Assembly: GCA_021464245.1 (NCBI GenBank) | Contig: JADCRB010000026.1 | Coordinates: 3,138,187-3,202,186 of the forward strand | Length of the DNA stretch: 64,000 nucleotides | DNA from: Carallia brachiata | Lineage: Eukaryota > Streptophyta > Magnoliopsida > Malpighiales > Rhizophoraceae | Direction of reading: 5' to 3' | Shown here: positions 35,721-45,397 of the stretch, piece after piece | Layout of the letters: each line of letters opens with the position of its first letter | Numbering within the stretch: the stretch's first letter is position 1 | The notes under the pieces: model-generated | Seen by the model: only the letters and a program-made list of their open reading frames with translations | What the model was told of the DNA's origin: nothing | Database searches by the model: none | Translations under genes and position numbers: made by a program

Positions 35721-36727
35721 GGAGAGGAGGAAAATTTTTTTTCCGAAATTGTACTCTTTCTTTTTTTCTGGATACAAGTATTCTTTTTTTTCTTAATTGT
35801 ATATTTTTTAATATTAATGTTTATTTGGTATCTATTATAAGATCTCAAATGTAATTAAAAAAATACATTATAAAATTTATTTTAACAATAATAATTAAAT
35901 TTAATTTAAAATATAGGTTATAATGTATATTATATTTTGAACAATAATATTTTCTTAAATTAGATATATATGTGTATATAAATATATATATATATAAAAC
36001 CGTATCCATGGATTTATATCCTAATTTTTTTAAAATTAACGTATTATCGTATCTATGAAACTTAGGTTGATGATTACCACTATAAATCTTTATAGAACAG
36101 ATGTAATAAATGTGTGAAATCAATAAGAAATTTTTCTCATCTCGTTCTCTCTCTCTTTTTATTTGTCTACAAAATTGGATTGAACAAGATATAGCTTAAA
36201 ATCGTTTTTCTATTAAGATTCTCTGCACAATCTTAATCTGCATCAATTTTATTGTGATACCACCAAGGCGTAAAAAATCATCCCTGCTAGCTTTTTATCC
36301 AGAGCCAATGGTAGAAGCTGCGCGGTGAGACTACCATCACTGAGCAAATAATTTTGAGCACAACAAGCTAATATTGAGAAAGAGTCCAATCCACTAATAT
36401 ACATACATTGACATCAAATTCAAAGATGACGTAGAATCCAAATAAAGGTCACTAATTTTTTGTTTTTGCAATTTTTTTCCTTCTTAATTTTAATTTAAAA
36501 TCATTGGAACAGTTGAATTGCCAAAGCAAGTCAATAATATACAAGGGAACCTGTGTATAAGATGCAAAGAAATAGATCTAAATACCAGCCACCTGTCTGC
36601 TTGACAACCAACCCTGAGATTGAGGCCAGAAGAAAAAAGAACAACTTATGTTGATTAAACTCCTATGAGATAAGGTCATTTGGTGCAGGCAAAGCACCAA
36701 GCCTGACATATTCCCATGCCCAAAGAT

Positions 36728-38683
36728 TCATGCAACTGGAGCCTTGCAGCAAACTTTGAAGACATCCTCTAAAGGGGCATGGTCACCTGTTCCTTCATCT
36801 TTTCTGGCATATAACAACTCTTTCCCTTTGAAGACAAACATCCCTCCCTAAGAACAATATGTGCAACCAAATCTTAATTCGACCACTTGAAGGAAACATA
36901 GGGCTAGATCGAGAATTGAAGTTTTGAAAAAAAAATGGCATACAATTGCACAAAAAAAAAAAAAAAAGCTATCAAAAAATGGTAGTCAAACTATCCATTT
37001 TTGGTTTCTGGTTTCTAGTTATATGTTTGTATGTCTTCAGAAACCAAGCATGCAGTTTCTTTTAGACTCATTGATCAAACAAGTCAGAGCTCAAACACGC
37101 TCAAGCTTTTGTTTGATGAAGGAAGGTTTGATAAGCTTGATAAAATAATCCTTGTCTTAAACAATTCATGGATTATTTCTAGTTTACCCACAAGTTTTGT
37201 AATTGCATATTTTAATAGATTTTTCTATGACAACAGATTCACGTTGTGTACTGGACCGTGACCTATGCCATTGCTTCATACAATGCTGTCAAATGAATCA
37301 AGCTCAAACCTGAACAAAGACCAACATTTTGGATTAAGCTAAGGTTAGTATAAGATTTCTTCTCTATTTCGGCAAACCGATAGAAGGTCAAAATATGACG
37401 GACATATACAAATCTATTTTTTCAAGGAGGATGAAAAATCAACCTGTTGCAATACACTGCTTCTATCATCTGGGGTCGCTTGAATTGTGTAGTTCTGTCC
37501 AGCTTTTCTCAAGGAATCAAATCTGGAAAACACTTTGGCCTGTCGAGGCACACCAAATGAAAATAATATGCTCATTACAATTCAACAGATATTTGAAAAG
37601 CATCCGCACAAAGCTGAAAAGTGGAGGGAAAAGAGGTCTAACACTGGCAGGATTAAAGAATGTTCGTCCAAACCCAAAATATAAACCCAAGATGTCATAA
37701 GCCTGAAAAAAAACAAAAAAATCCTATTCATCCTTCAATGTGTGCTATTATAACATTTAAAAGTGCATTAACAAATCAGCACACTGCACGCACTTAGCAA
37801 ATACATTACCTTGCGGTCAGGATCAGCATAAAGGTATTCCATTGGAAATGGTAACTGAATAATAATCAAAAATCATCGGCAACAAATTAATCAGCCATAA
37901 ATTGCCGCTAGTCATCAAGTCTAGTAGTAGTAGTAAAGCAGTTCGACTCTTAATTCTAATAACCCGGATCTTGGAACCAACGGATAAAAAAGAAAAACTG
38001 GTACCCGCTCAGCGAGAATACGAGCTTTATCAGGCGTACCAACACCAACAGCAATCAGCTTAACACCAGCTGAGTCAAATTTCGGTATTGATTCTTTTAG
38101 CTCAGAAGCAAGCTCCCAACTTATTAGCAACAAAAACCCACAGAAAATATATAATTAGCCTATTAATCAGCAGCCGTTTTAAGTAATTTTTCTATTTCTA
38201 AAGAAGCAATTTAATTAATGTTGTTGTAATTTTCTTACCAGCAGATGCAGCCGAAGTGTCTCAGAAGTGCAACAACAGCTATCCCCTGCAAACAAAACAG
38301 AAGGAATTAAAATCAGCTAACAGTTAAAAATTGAATTAAAAAAAAAAAAAACCAGACCTCATTTTGATCCCAGACGTCCTTAAACCGGACAGGCTGGCCG
38401 GCGGCGGTGAAAATTTGAACGTCGGCGAGTAATTCGCCGGAACTCGGGCGACATCGGTAGCAGAGGCTGCTGCCGACACGAGACGCGATCTACCAACAGA
38501 CAGATCCATCCCCATGCCGCTGAAACTAGTAGTCGGTGGCGTTGTTCTTAGGGAGAAGGCTGGAGAAGAAGAAGGAGGAGGAGAAGGAGAGAATTGGAAA
38601 GGGAATTTAGAGGATCTGCTTCTTGTTGAAGGGGAAAGTGAAAGAACGGGCATGGATTGTACGGATTTCGCGCATGTCGCCAT
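36728..38683 (-). CDS. AAED1: Chloroplast thioredoxin-like AAED1 (AhpC/TSA) protein, frameshifted in exon 1
   Basis: Seven exons: 38683-38358, 38285-38239, 38119-38005, 37854-37810, 37702-37643, 37539-37444, 36847-36728, all with GT-AG introns and consistent phases from exon 2 on. The product, about 269 residues if in frame, is a Ser/Pro-rich plastid transit peptide followed by an AhpC/TSA antioxidant-type thioredoxin fold: FKDVWDQNEG, ALLRHFGCICCWELASELK (CxxC redox site), FDSAGVKLIAVGVGTPDKAR, LYADPDRKAYDILGL, GFGRTFFNPAS, GGMFVFKGKELLYARKDEG. This matches the peroxiredoxin-like-2/AAED1 family, as in Arabidopsis At2g37240; the precise redox substrate is not established. Anomaly: the exon 1 frame from the ATG leads into SPTFKFSPPP, while the conserved frame (VQIFTAAGQPVRFKD) is one base off. 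Exon 1 is 326 bases where 327 would fit, so one base appears to be missing near 38429-38432. It is either a recent lesion or a sequence error. Confidence 0.9.
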
Positions 38684-41602
38684 GATAATTGAGTAAGAGA
38701 ATCACAGACAAAGCAAGCCCCCAAGCACGACGACCACCGAAAGCCACCGAAGTTTTTGGTGGAGCACCGCAGCAAATCAACGGCCAAGAATTTTCGGATT
38801 TTTTTGGACCTTTTTTGAATTTTCTGTTTTTTTTTTTTTTTAATATTCGGCTCTTTAGAATCGTTGGAGTTTTTTTTCTTATTTTTATTTTTGTTTTTCC
38901 GGTGTACCGAGTAGCTAAGGATTTTTTTCTAACATCAGTACAAGCCATAATGAGCTGTTAATATGCCCAAAGAAATAACTTACAATCAAATCTCATGTAA
39001 AAAATTAAAACACTTAAAAAGTAGATAGAAAGGGGTATAGTTATTTATTTTTATCTTTTATTTTAAAAGAAGATAATTTTATTCTAAAAAGAGTGTGTCT
39101 CTCATCCCATCTTAGTTTTCTGTGTCTTTAGTTTCTTTTTTTTTTTTTAATTTACTACTTTAACTTGTGTTGGAGCATAGTTTTAGTGAAAAATATAATG
39201 CAAATTTTTATTCTTTTTCATTACTTTTTAAATTCTTTGTAGATTCAATCTTTTTTTAAAAAATGTTAATCATGTCATGTGATTTTTTCAAGACCATTGA
39301 ACCTATTTATAATCTTTTTGCTTAAAGAAATGATCATAAATTTCAATATCTTTTCAAGTTTTATATTTGATTCATACTACTTAGTGGCTGTTATTTATAG
39401 CCTTTAATCTTCTGTCTATTTTGCATTAGAAACGGATTGGAAAGAACATTTTAAATTCTAACACTCTTTCTACCGTTTGGGCAAGTATGAGAAAAACGTT
39501 AGAATTCATATATCGTATTACGTCCCATCACCATTTGACCAAAGAAAAAAAAGGATAAAAAACAAAAAATTTGAAAGTGAAATGGCCAAAATAATCCCAA
39601 TCTTATTTTCTTAATGTCAACTCAACATTTAATTGTTATAAGAATTTTTTTTTATAATTTCATTCATACACTTTCTCTATTACAATTTTCTCATATAATC
39701 AAATAAAAAATTTTACTTTCTCATTATTTTTTTATAACTTTTTTTTCTTATAATTTTCTTTCCCATAACTTTTTTTCTCACCAAAATCTCATAATCCAAA
39801 CAAACAATAAAGGTAGATTAGGTTTGGGATACCACGTTATTAAGAGTAGAAAAGTATATCTCAAATGAAAAGAAAAAAAAATCACGAGAGAGAAAACGAG
39901 AAAGAACAGGTTTCTAGTTCCCAATTCCAACCCCTTTTGTTTGGATTAGGATATTACGCTACCCAAATGAAGATAGTCAATGATCCATATCCTTGAATTC
40001 TTTATGTGTTTCCAATTTGATTACCCAACCGTTGTTCTCTCTTCCACTTAGCTTTCGTGATAGCCATCATATACAATGCATATGTCTAGCAAGTTTCCTA
40101 TGGTTGAGTAGTAGTGGTCGTTACATCTGATTTAATTCAATTATGCTTGCACAAGTTATGCAAAGTGTTAAAAAAAGTACAACATCTGAAAGAAAAGGAT
40201 ATATAACATTATCTATAATGTTTACGCTTATATCTATAATGTCTATGAGATTTTTTTACTTATTAAGTTAAATTTTCAAGTGACTTTAAGATTTTAAAAT
40301 ATTATTTAACATGGCATCAGAAACTCATCTTTTTATTTTATTTTTTAGTTTTATTAGTTTAGCTCAGTATTAATAAGATTTAGTATATTGATGTGATTAA
40401 TTCAATTCAGTTTTATTATGAACATGCTAATTAGACCTCATTAAAGTATAAAAATTTTATATAACACAATTTCTATAAGCTTACCGAAACTAGCTTGAAC
40501 TTTTGTGCGTGAATGAGTATTTAACACAAAAAGATTCATCTTTTTTTTTTTTTTTCTTTTTTTGTGGTGTTAACGGAGGGTGAGGAGAAAGGATTGAGTA
40601 AAAAAAGTTGAATATCGAATAAAGATCAGTCCTCTTCATAGATTAATTATTCTAATGTTGATGGTCGTTGACTTCAAATGTTAATTGTTGTCCTCGTGTA
40701 CCACAAGCAAGCATATTCTTTCTTTCTCAACATTCTCCGTTATAATCAAAATGGATTGCTTAAGAGTTTTGACAAACTCAAACCCGTAATATAGATGAAC
40801 AGGCATCAAAATAAATTTCAGACTCTGAAAGTTCAATGTAATTGACCAAGATGAGCAGGCCGCCGAATAAAACGTATGGAGTGTGAAGTACTAATTAGAC
40901 CGTATACTATGTATGCCAAATAAAACATGCCTCACGTGATTAGAGCACAATTCTTTGTAACATTTCCTTATAGAGCTCTTAGTTTTATATTAGTTTTTTA
41001 GTTTTTTTTTTTTGGGTTATGCAAAATGGGAGAGTGGTTTTGGCTAGTCCTAACTACGGACATTATACCGTAAGATGAGGTGTGTATAATCTGGATAGTT
41101 ACGATAAATCACACATCAAATCCAATATAAGTTCCATCATATCGATTATCCCAATATCTGTATTTGAATCTAATAAGTCTGTTATCTTTTTATAATTTTA
41201 TAATCTTTTAGCTTCTTTTGTAACGAAAAAAATAATAAGAAAAACATGACACACATCAATGCTGATTCATTCTCCTTAAATTATCAATCAATCAAATTCA
41301 CTTCCAATCCATTTGCACCTACCAACGATAACCAACATTTTATTACATTCATCATCCACTTAACTAACCAACAGCATTTAATAGCTGTGTAAACGATCTC
41401 CTTTCCCAATTCATAGCCACATACACCTCATAATCAAATCTTCTTTAAATTATCATCCTAATTGATCATCATTTCCTTCCTTGAACTAGTTCTCAAAGTT
41501 ATAATAGCTTTCCTTTCACGTTTCACTTGCTTGCCCCTACAGTTTCATTTCGGTTAGAGGGTCTAGAACGCATGAAATCAGCCCATATATCACCCTCAGT
41601 AT
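38684..41602. other. Spacer and upstream region of AAED1-like gene
   Basis: No additional gene seen. The first few hundred bases are the presumed promoter of the minus-strand AAED1-like gene, with a T run at about 38826-38841. The remainder is AT-rich without bounded elements. Confidence 0.5.
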
Positions 41603-41610
41603 TATATAAG
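41603..41610 (+). promoter_or_regulatory. TATA box for the DUF688 gene
   Basis: TATATAAG at 41603-41610 is followed by a GC-richer stretch. A transcription start near 41635 would give a leader of about 180 bases to the ATG at 41814. Confidence 0.5.
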
Positions 41611-41727
41611 GCCAGCAGCCTCTTCCTTGCACAATTTATCTCACTACACCAAAAACATGTGTTGGGATTGTGTCTTGAATTAGTCAAAATATTTATCCTG
41701 TTTTGGGGTTGAACCACGCAAATATCT

Positions 41728-41817
41728 ATGTGTTCATTTATCATTTTTCTTTCCATAATTCTCGACTTCGTTGTCTGTATTTTTGTATCTGTGGGTCTCT
41801 ATCTCCTGACAACATGA
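41728..41817 (+). promoter_or_regulatory. Hydrophobic upstream ORF ending at the main start (ATGA)
   Basis: ATG at 41728 opens 29 codons that encode an almost entirely hydrophobic peptide (MCSFIIFLSIILDFVV and onward). It stops at TGA 41815-41817, overlapping the main ATG 41814-41816 as ATGA. This stop/start overlap is the arrangement used for termination-reinitiation. A smaller uORF of eight codons starts at about 41657. Whether either acts is unknown. Confidence 0.5.
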
Positions 41818-42322
41818 GCAATAGAAAGGTTCCTTTGCAAAAAAGCATACCCTTCTCCTGGGAAGCCTCACCTGGGGTGTCCAAAATCATGTTCCAGGAT
41901 TACCCCTTAGATGGAAGATCATCATCAATTGGAGCTATTCCATTGTCATCTCTCTCTTCGCCAAAATCGCAGCCCCGTGTAGTTTGGAATCGTCTTCTAA
42001 GGACATAAGGAATATTCCTCTTCCTCCGTGTCCAAATTTGCAGCCTCCTCCTCGGAGAAGCACTTCCCTCAAAGGGTTTAGGTGGTGGCAAGATGACCCA
42101 TTCTTGGCAGCTTATAAGGAGTGCACAAAGAATGTGAAAAGCTGTAGCAAGAAAAATGTGGGGACTAGATTGAAGAAGACCAAGCTTATCTTTTCATGTA
42201 AGAATTCATGTGACATTAAAGAAGATAATTTGGTGAGGCTGTCTAAATCTAATCTCCACTCTATTCCTAGCGGCAGAGCTCCAGGAAAATGTGTAGATAA
42301 TTGTGGGCATTCGCCTTTTTAG
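41814..42322 (+). CDS. DUF688 family protein, apparent frameshift
   Basis: The N-terminal frame (41814-42008) begins MSNRKVPLQKSIPFSWEASP and continues GVSKI, the typical start of plant DUF688 proteins (K.PFSWE..PGVSK). The C-terminal part of the family, IPLPPCPNLQPPPRRSTSLK, then FRWWQDDPFLAAYKECTKN, FSCKNSCDIKEDNLVRLS, is in another frame that becomes necessary near 41984 and stops at 42322. Joining them requires one extra base somewhere around 41960-41990; no intron of acceptable length with GT-AG fits without removing conserved residues. The full protein would be about 170 residues. The family is plant-specific with no settled function; the protein is basic, Ser/Pro-rich and likely soluble. 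Either the gene is a recent pseudogene or the sequence has an indel error. A TATA box and two upstream ORFs precede it. Confidence 0.8.
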
Positions 42323-42810
42323 ATCAAAAGTTTTTGACCTGTTACATAATAGATATCTAATATCCCTTCTTAATTTAAAGAAATTTGAAGCATGTGTGCT
42401 ATGCTCAATTCTTTGAAGCAGGAATATTCAAGATTTTTATAAGTATTAATTTAAACCAGGTTTTTCGTACATGATTCTGGTGGCTGCCGCGCACAATGAG
42501 TATGATGATCAACCAGTTTTATTGCTCATTGGTGGATATATGTTGCTTGCTCAGTTCAGATTCAAATGAAGGAACAGTTCGTGGATTTAGCTTTTGTTTA
42601 TCAATTTATTTATTTATTTATTAATTTTTTTACTCTTTGTTTTCAATAATTGTCTGTAATGGTCTTTACATTTTGGTCACTTTTGAATTAATTCCTAATT
42701 CTCCATTAATTCTTCCCTAAGCTTTATCGGAATTAATAAAAAGTTCTTGATCGAAAAACAAGAGTAAAATTCATTTCTAAGTCATATCTTATCAGAACTT
42801 CTACGTAGGC

Positions 42811-42966
42811 AACTTTGCCACAATTTTTTTTTTTTTTGGACTAATCAGAGTAGCAAGGCAGGCATTTCTTATGGGTGAGATCTGGAATTGAAACCGAATA
42901 TTCACACTCCAAACGTTAATTTGATGGCCGCTAGACTATACCAAGAAGTTGAACTTTGCCACAATT
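42811..42966 (-). mobile_element. Complete tRNA-derived SINE with 15-bp target duplication
   Basis: Perfect direct repeat AACTTTGCCACAATT at 42811-42825 and 42952-42966 flanks a 126-bp body (42826-42951). On the minus strand the body has box A TAGTCTAGCGG near its 5' end, box B GGTTTCAATTCC about 40 bases on, and ends GATTAGTCC plus a poly(A) tail (T run on plus at 42826-42837). All SINE parts are present and the perfect duplication suggests a fairly young insertion. Confidence 0.85.
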
Positions 42967-43896
42967 AAGATCAAGGGATCATGCATCCATATGTCCAAGC
43001 TTAATCTGTGCTTAGTTGGGTTCGGAAGCTTGTGTCCCGTGTGTGTCTGGTAACCATTTAAGTCCTTTGGCCCATATTGCTTTAGATCCCCTTTAAGGCT
43101 TTGTTAGGAGGAGACCACACGCCAATCAATTCCCAAAAGAAAATTCTTTTCCTTATTTGCATAATTAAATGGATAATGAGTAATATAGGATAAAGAAATG
43201 GTAAATTACATTGCACATATAATGCATAGAATTTTAAAGGATAACTCATTAGTGTGAATGTGAAAGCAAAACTATGAGATCGATGTCCAATTAATCTTCT
43301 ACGGTCAATAAAAATGGAGTTACAACTAAGTTCTCTTAGATGGTAAAAACAACTGCAAAAACATTTTTCTCAAGAACAAAGTAATTATTGACTAACAACC
43401 ATCTCACTAATACGTAGAAATCACATTAGAAAAAGATCTCACAAAGTAGGTTGTCTATGGATTAAGGTCAAAAGAATAATTTGTCAATATACCAGTTCAA
43501 TTGAAACTTATGTTTCTAGAATTACCATACTGAAATTTAATTATAAGAAAAGAGTATTGATATATAACACGAAAATTTCTTTTCACAATTTTTACGAATT
43601 AGGTTTTTGTTAATCTGGTAAGAAGTTTTTTATAATTTTACTTATTTTTTCATACTAAATTTCAAGTGAATTTAGTACAACTCCAAAATTTAGAAACACT
43701 CATCAAATTTAGTGAAAACTTTTCAAGATATTTATCTTTGTTCATTAGAAAATCACATCTTAAAACTATGCTCAAACATTCAGTAAGTATCCCAAGTACT
43801 CTCTTTCTTCACATCACCCTCGTCCTACCATGCTACTCTTCTTTTCTTTCTAATTGTTGCACATTGCAGAGGCCAACAATTGGCCTTTGTTAAGTG

Positions 43897-44966
43897 ATCA
43901 TTCTCTGTGTTTTTTTTTTGAGCAAAAAAAAAAAATTGCATTAATCAATTTGAATTTCGTACATAAGTCCAATTAAAAACGTCAAAATATCTGCACAAGG
44001 CAGGACTAAACGACAGCAAAGGCTTATAGATAAATATAGTCTAAAGACCATGTAGACAAAACTTACAGAGAGAGTACCAACCAACTGAACAATCAGATAA
44101 ACTACACAAGGTAGCAAATACTGTACAACGGCAGACTACAACGAAAATGCTTGAATACACCCGACAACGATTTGCTCAAACAATATTCTACAAACCAAAA
44201 AACACACAGAGTACATGCCCTTTTTTTCAAAATGAACAACGGAAAACGATCCAAGCAACTCGAAAGAGCCAAAATGACCACGACGCAACAGCAGCGACAA
44301 TTTGTCGGAAAAAGGTGACAGCAGCAGTAGTAGATCAACAAAGGGCGACGGAGGATGGGAGGAGAGCAGCAGCGGTGGAGGTATGGCTAGTGGTCGCGGA
44401 CCGACGGGCCATAAAGGTGGCGATACCAGCATCTTCGGGGCCATCTTCAGCAACAACCAATCCTCCTCCGATGGGTGCGCCGGTGACTGGTATGGCAGCA
44501 TTGGCAGCGACCCCAGTTTCAAAGTCGGTGATGCCAGTAGTTGGTAGGGCAGCTCTGGCAACTGAGACAGTGGTCGGTGCTGCGGGTCCAGCAGCAGACA
44601 CGGCGGTAGAAATGGCAAAAAAAAATCCGAGATGGCGAGGATCGTAGATTTGAGACTAAGAAGGTAGTGGGTGCTTTTATTTGAGCTAGATTTAAAGAAA
44701 AGTAAGACAAACACCATAACAATGAGGGGGTGGAGGAACGGTGGCGATATGTGGAGAGAAATTAAGAGAAAATGGAAAGGAAGAGGAGACGACGGGTGTG
44801 GGAAGCACAGGTGGCTTGACCGAAAGCGGCGGTGGCTATCACCGTCGCCTGCTAGAGAGGTAGGCAAGGGTGCGTTGTTTGTTGGAAAGGTTGAGAGGTT
44901 TTAGAGACAGAGTATTTTTAAATTTGTTTCTTTGGAGTACGAGAAAAGGCTTGGGTATCATTCTCT
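43897..44966 (-). mobile_element. 1.05-kb non-LTR retroposon without reverse transcriptase
   Basis: Direct repeat ATCATTCTCT at 43897-43906 and 44957-44966 brackets a 1050-bp body. On the minus strand it starts ACCCAAGCC.., has a GC-rich first part, then a T-rich 3' part ending GCTC plus an A run next to the target repeat. It carries open frames of 243 codons (44867-44136) and 88 codons (44601-44335) in different phases, neither with a known domain. It has no reverse transcriptase or endonuclease, so it is either an internally deleted LINE keeping both untranslated ends or a retroposed transcript. Confidence 0.75.
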
Positions 44967-44980
44967 CTCTCCCTCTAATG

Positions 44981-45066
44981 TTTTTTTTTTGGTCAAATCT
45001 CACTTTTTTTTTTCTTTTTTTGGTCTGATTTTTTTTTTTTCGCTCTCTCAAATAGTTTTTTTTTTT
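44981..45066 (-). repeat. Serial poly(A) tracts with GACC junctions
   Basis: T runs at 44981-44990, 45004-45021, 45029-45039 and 45055-45066. Three of them are followed by GGTC (44991, 45022, 45067), i.e. GACC-poly(A) on the minus strand. It looks like repeated tail extension or serial insertion at the end of the LINE fragment that follows. Confidence 0.6.
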
Positions 45067-45397
45067 GGTCTACAGGAAATGTGTCTACCACATATAACTA
45101 AGTGTCAACCCTTAGCTAGCTATCAGCCTAGTCACACGAGGCCAAGCAACCACTCTGATATCAGTCTGGAGCAGAGACTGGATGCATGCCCTCCGATGAA
45201 GAAGCAAACTCATGGAATCCAGTAGACAAATGTCGTGAGTAGTTAACCAACCAATTAGTCACTTTATTCCCTTCTGAATAATGTTTAGGCCTCCAAATAC
45301 TTGAAGAGAGTCCAGCCCAACAAGCTTTCTCTCTAGTTTGCATCAATTCTACTGGGCTACTCCATTGCCAGTGAATCAAAATGTATTGAAAGCCCAA
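45067..45397 (-). mobile_element. LINE 3' fragment with RNase H-like remnant
   Basis: The minus-strand frame 45397-45161 contains YSEGNKVTNWLVNYSRHLST followed by GFHEF..SEGMHPV, which resembles the C-terminal RNase H-like domain of plant L1-type LINEs and related proteins (YREGN.VADWLA followed by a PP.G tail). The frame is interrupted downstream and the fragment ends in GACC plus poly(A) at 45066-45055. Upstream reverse transcriptase sequence is absent, as in a 5'-truncated copy. Confidence 0.6.

Larger units (their letters stand above)
33861..36727. other. Very AT-rich spacer with tandem repeats
   Basis: No gene seen. It contains the (ATT)n-rich tandem block at 34858-35073, a (GAT)n run near 35547-35563 and a 61-bp-period duplication at 35622-35720. 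The last few hundred bases before 36728 are the probable 3' untranslated flank of the AAED1-like gene. Confidence 0.5.

Noticed and set aside
44136..44867. 243-codon minus frame as a gene
   Set aside because: It lies wholly within a target-duplication-flanked retroposon, is Leu/Pro/Ser-biased and shows no domain; a second frame in another phase is equally open.
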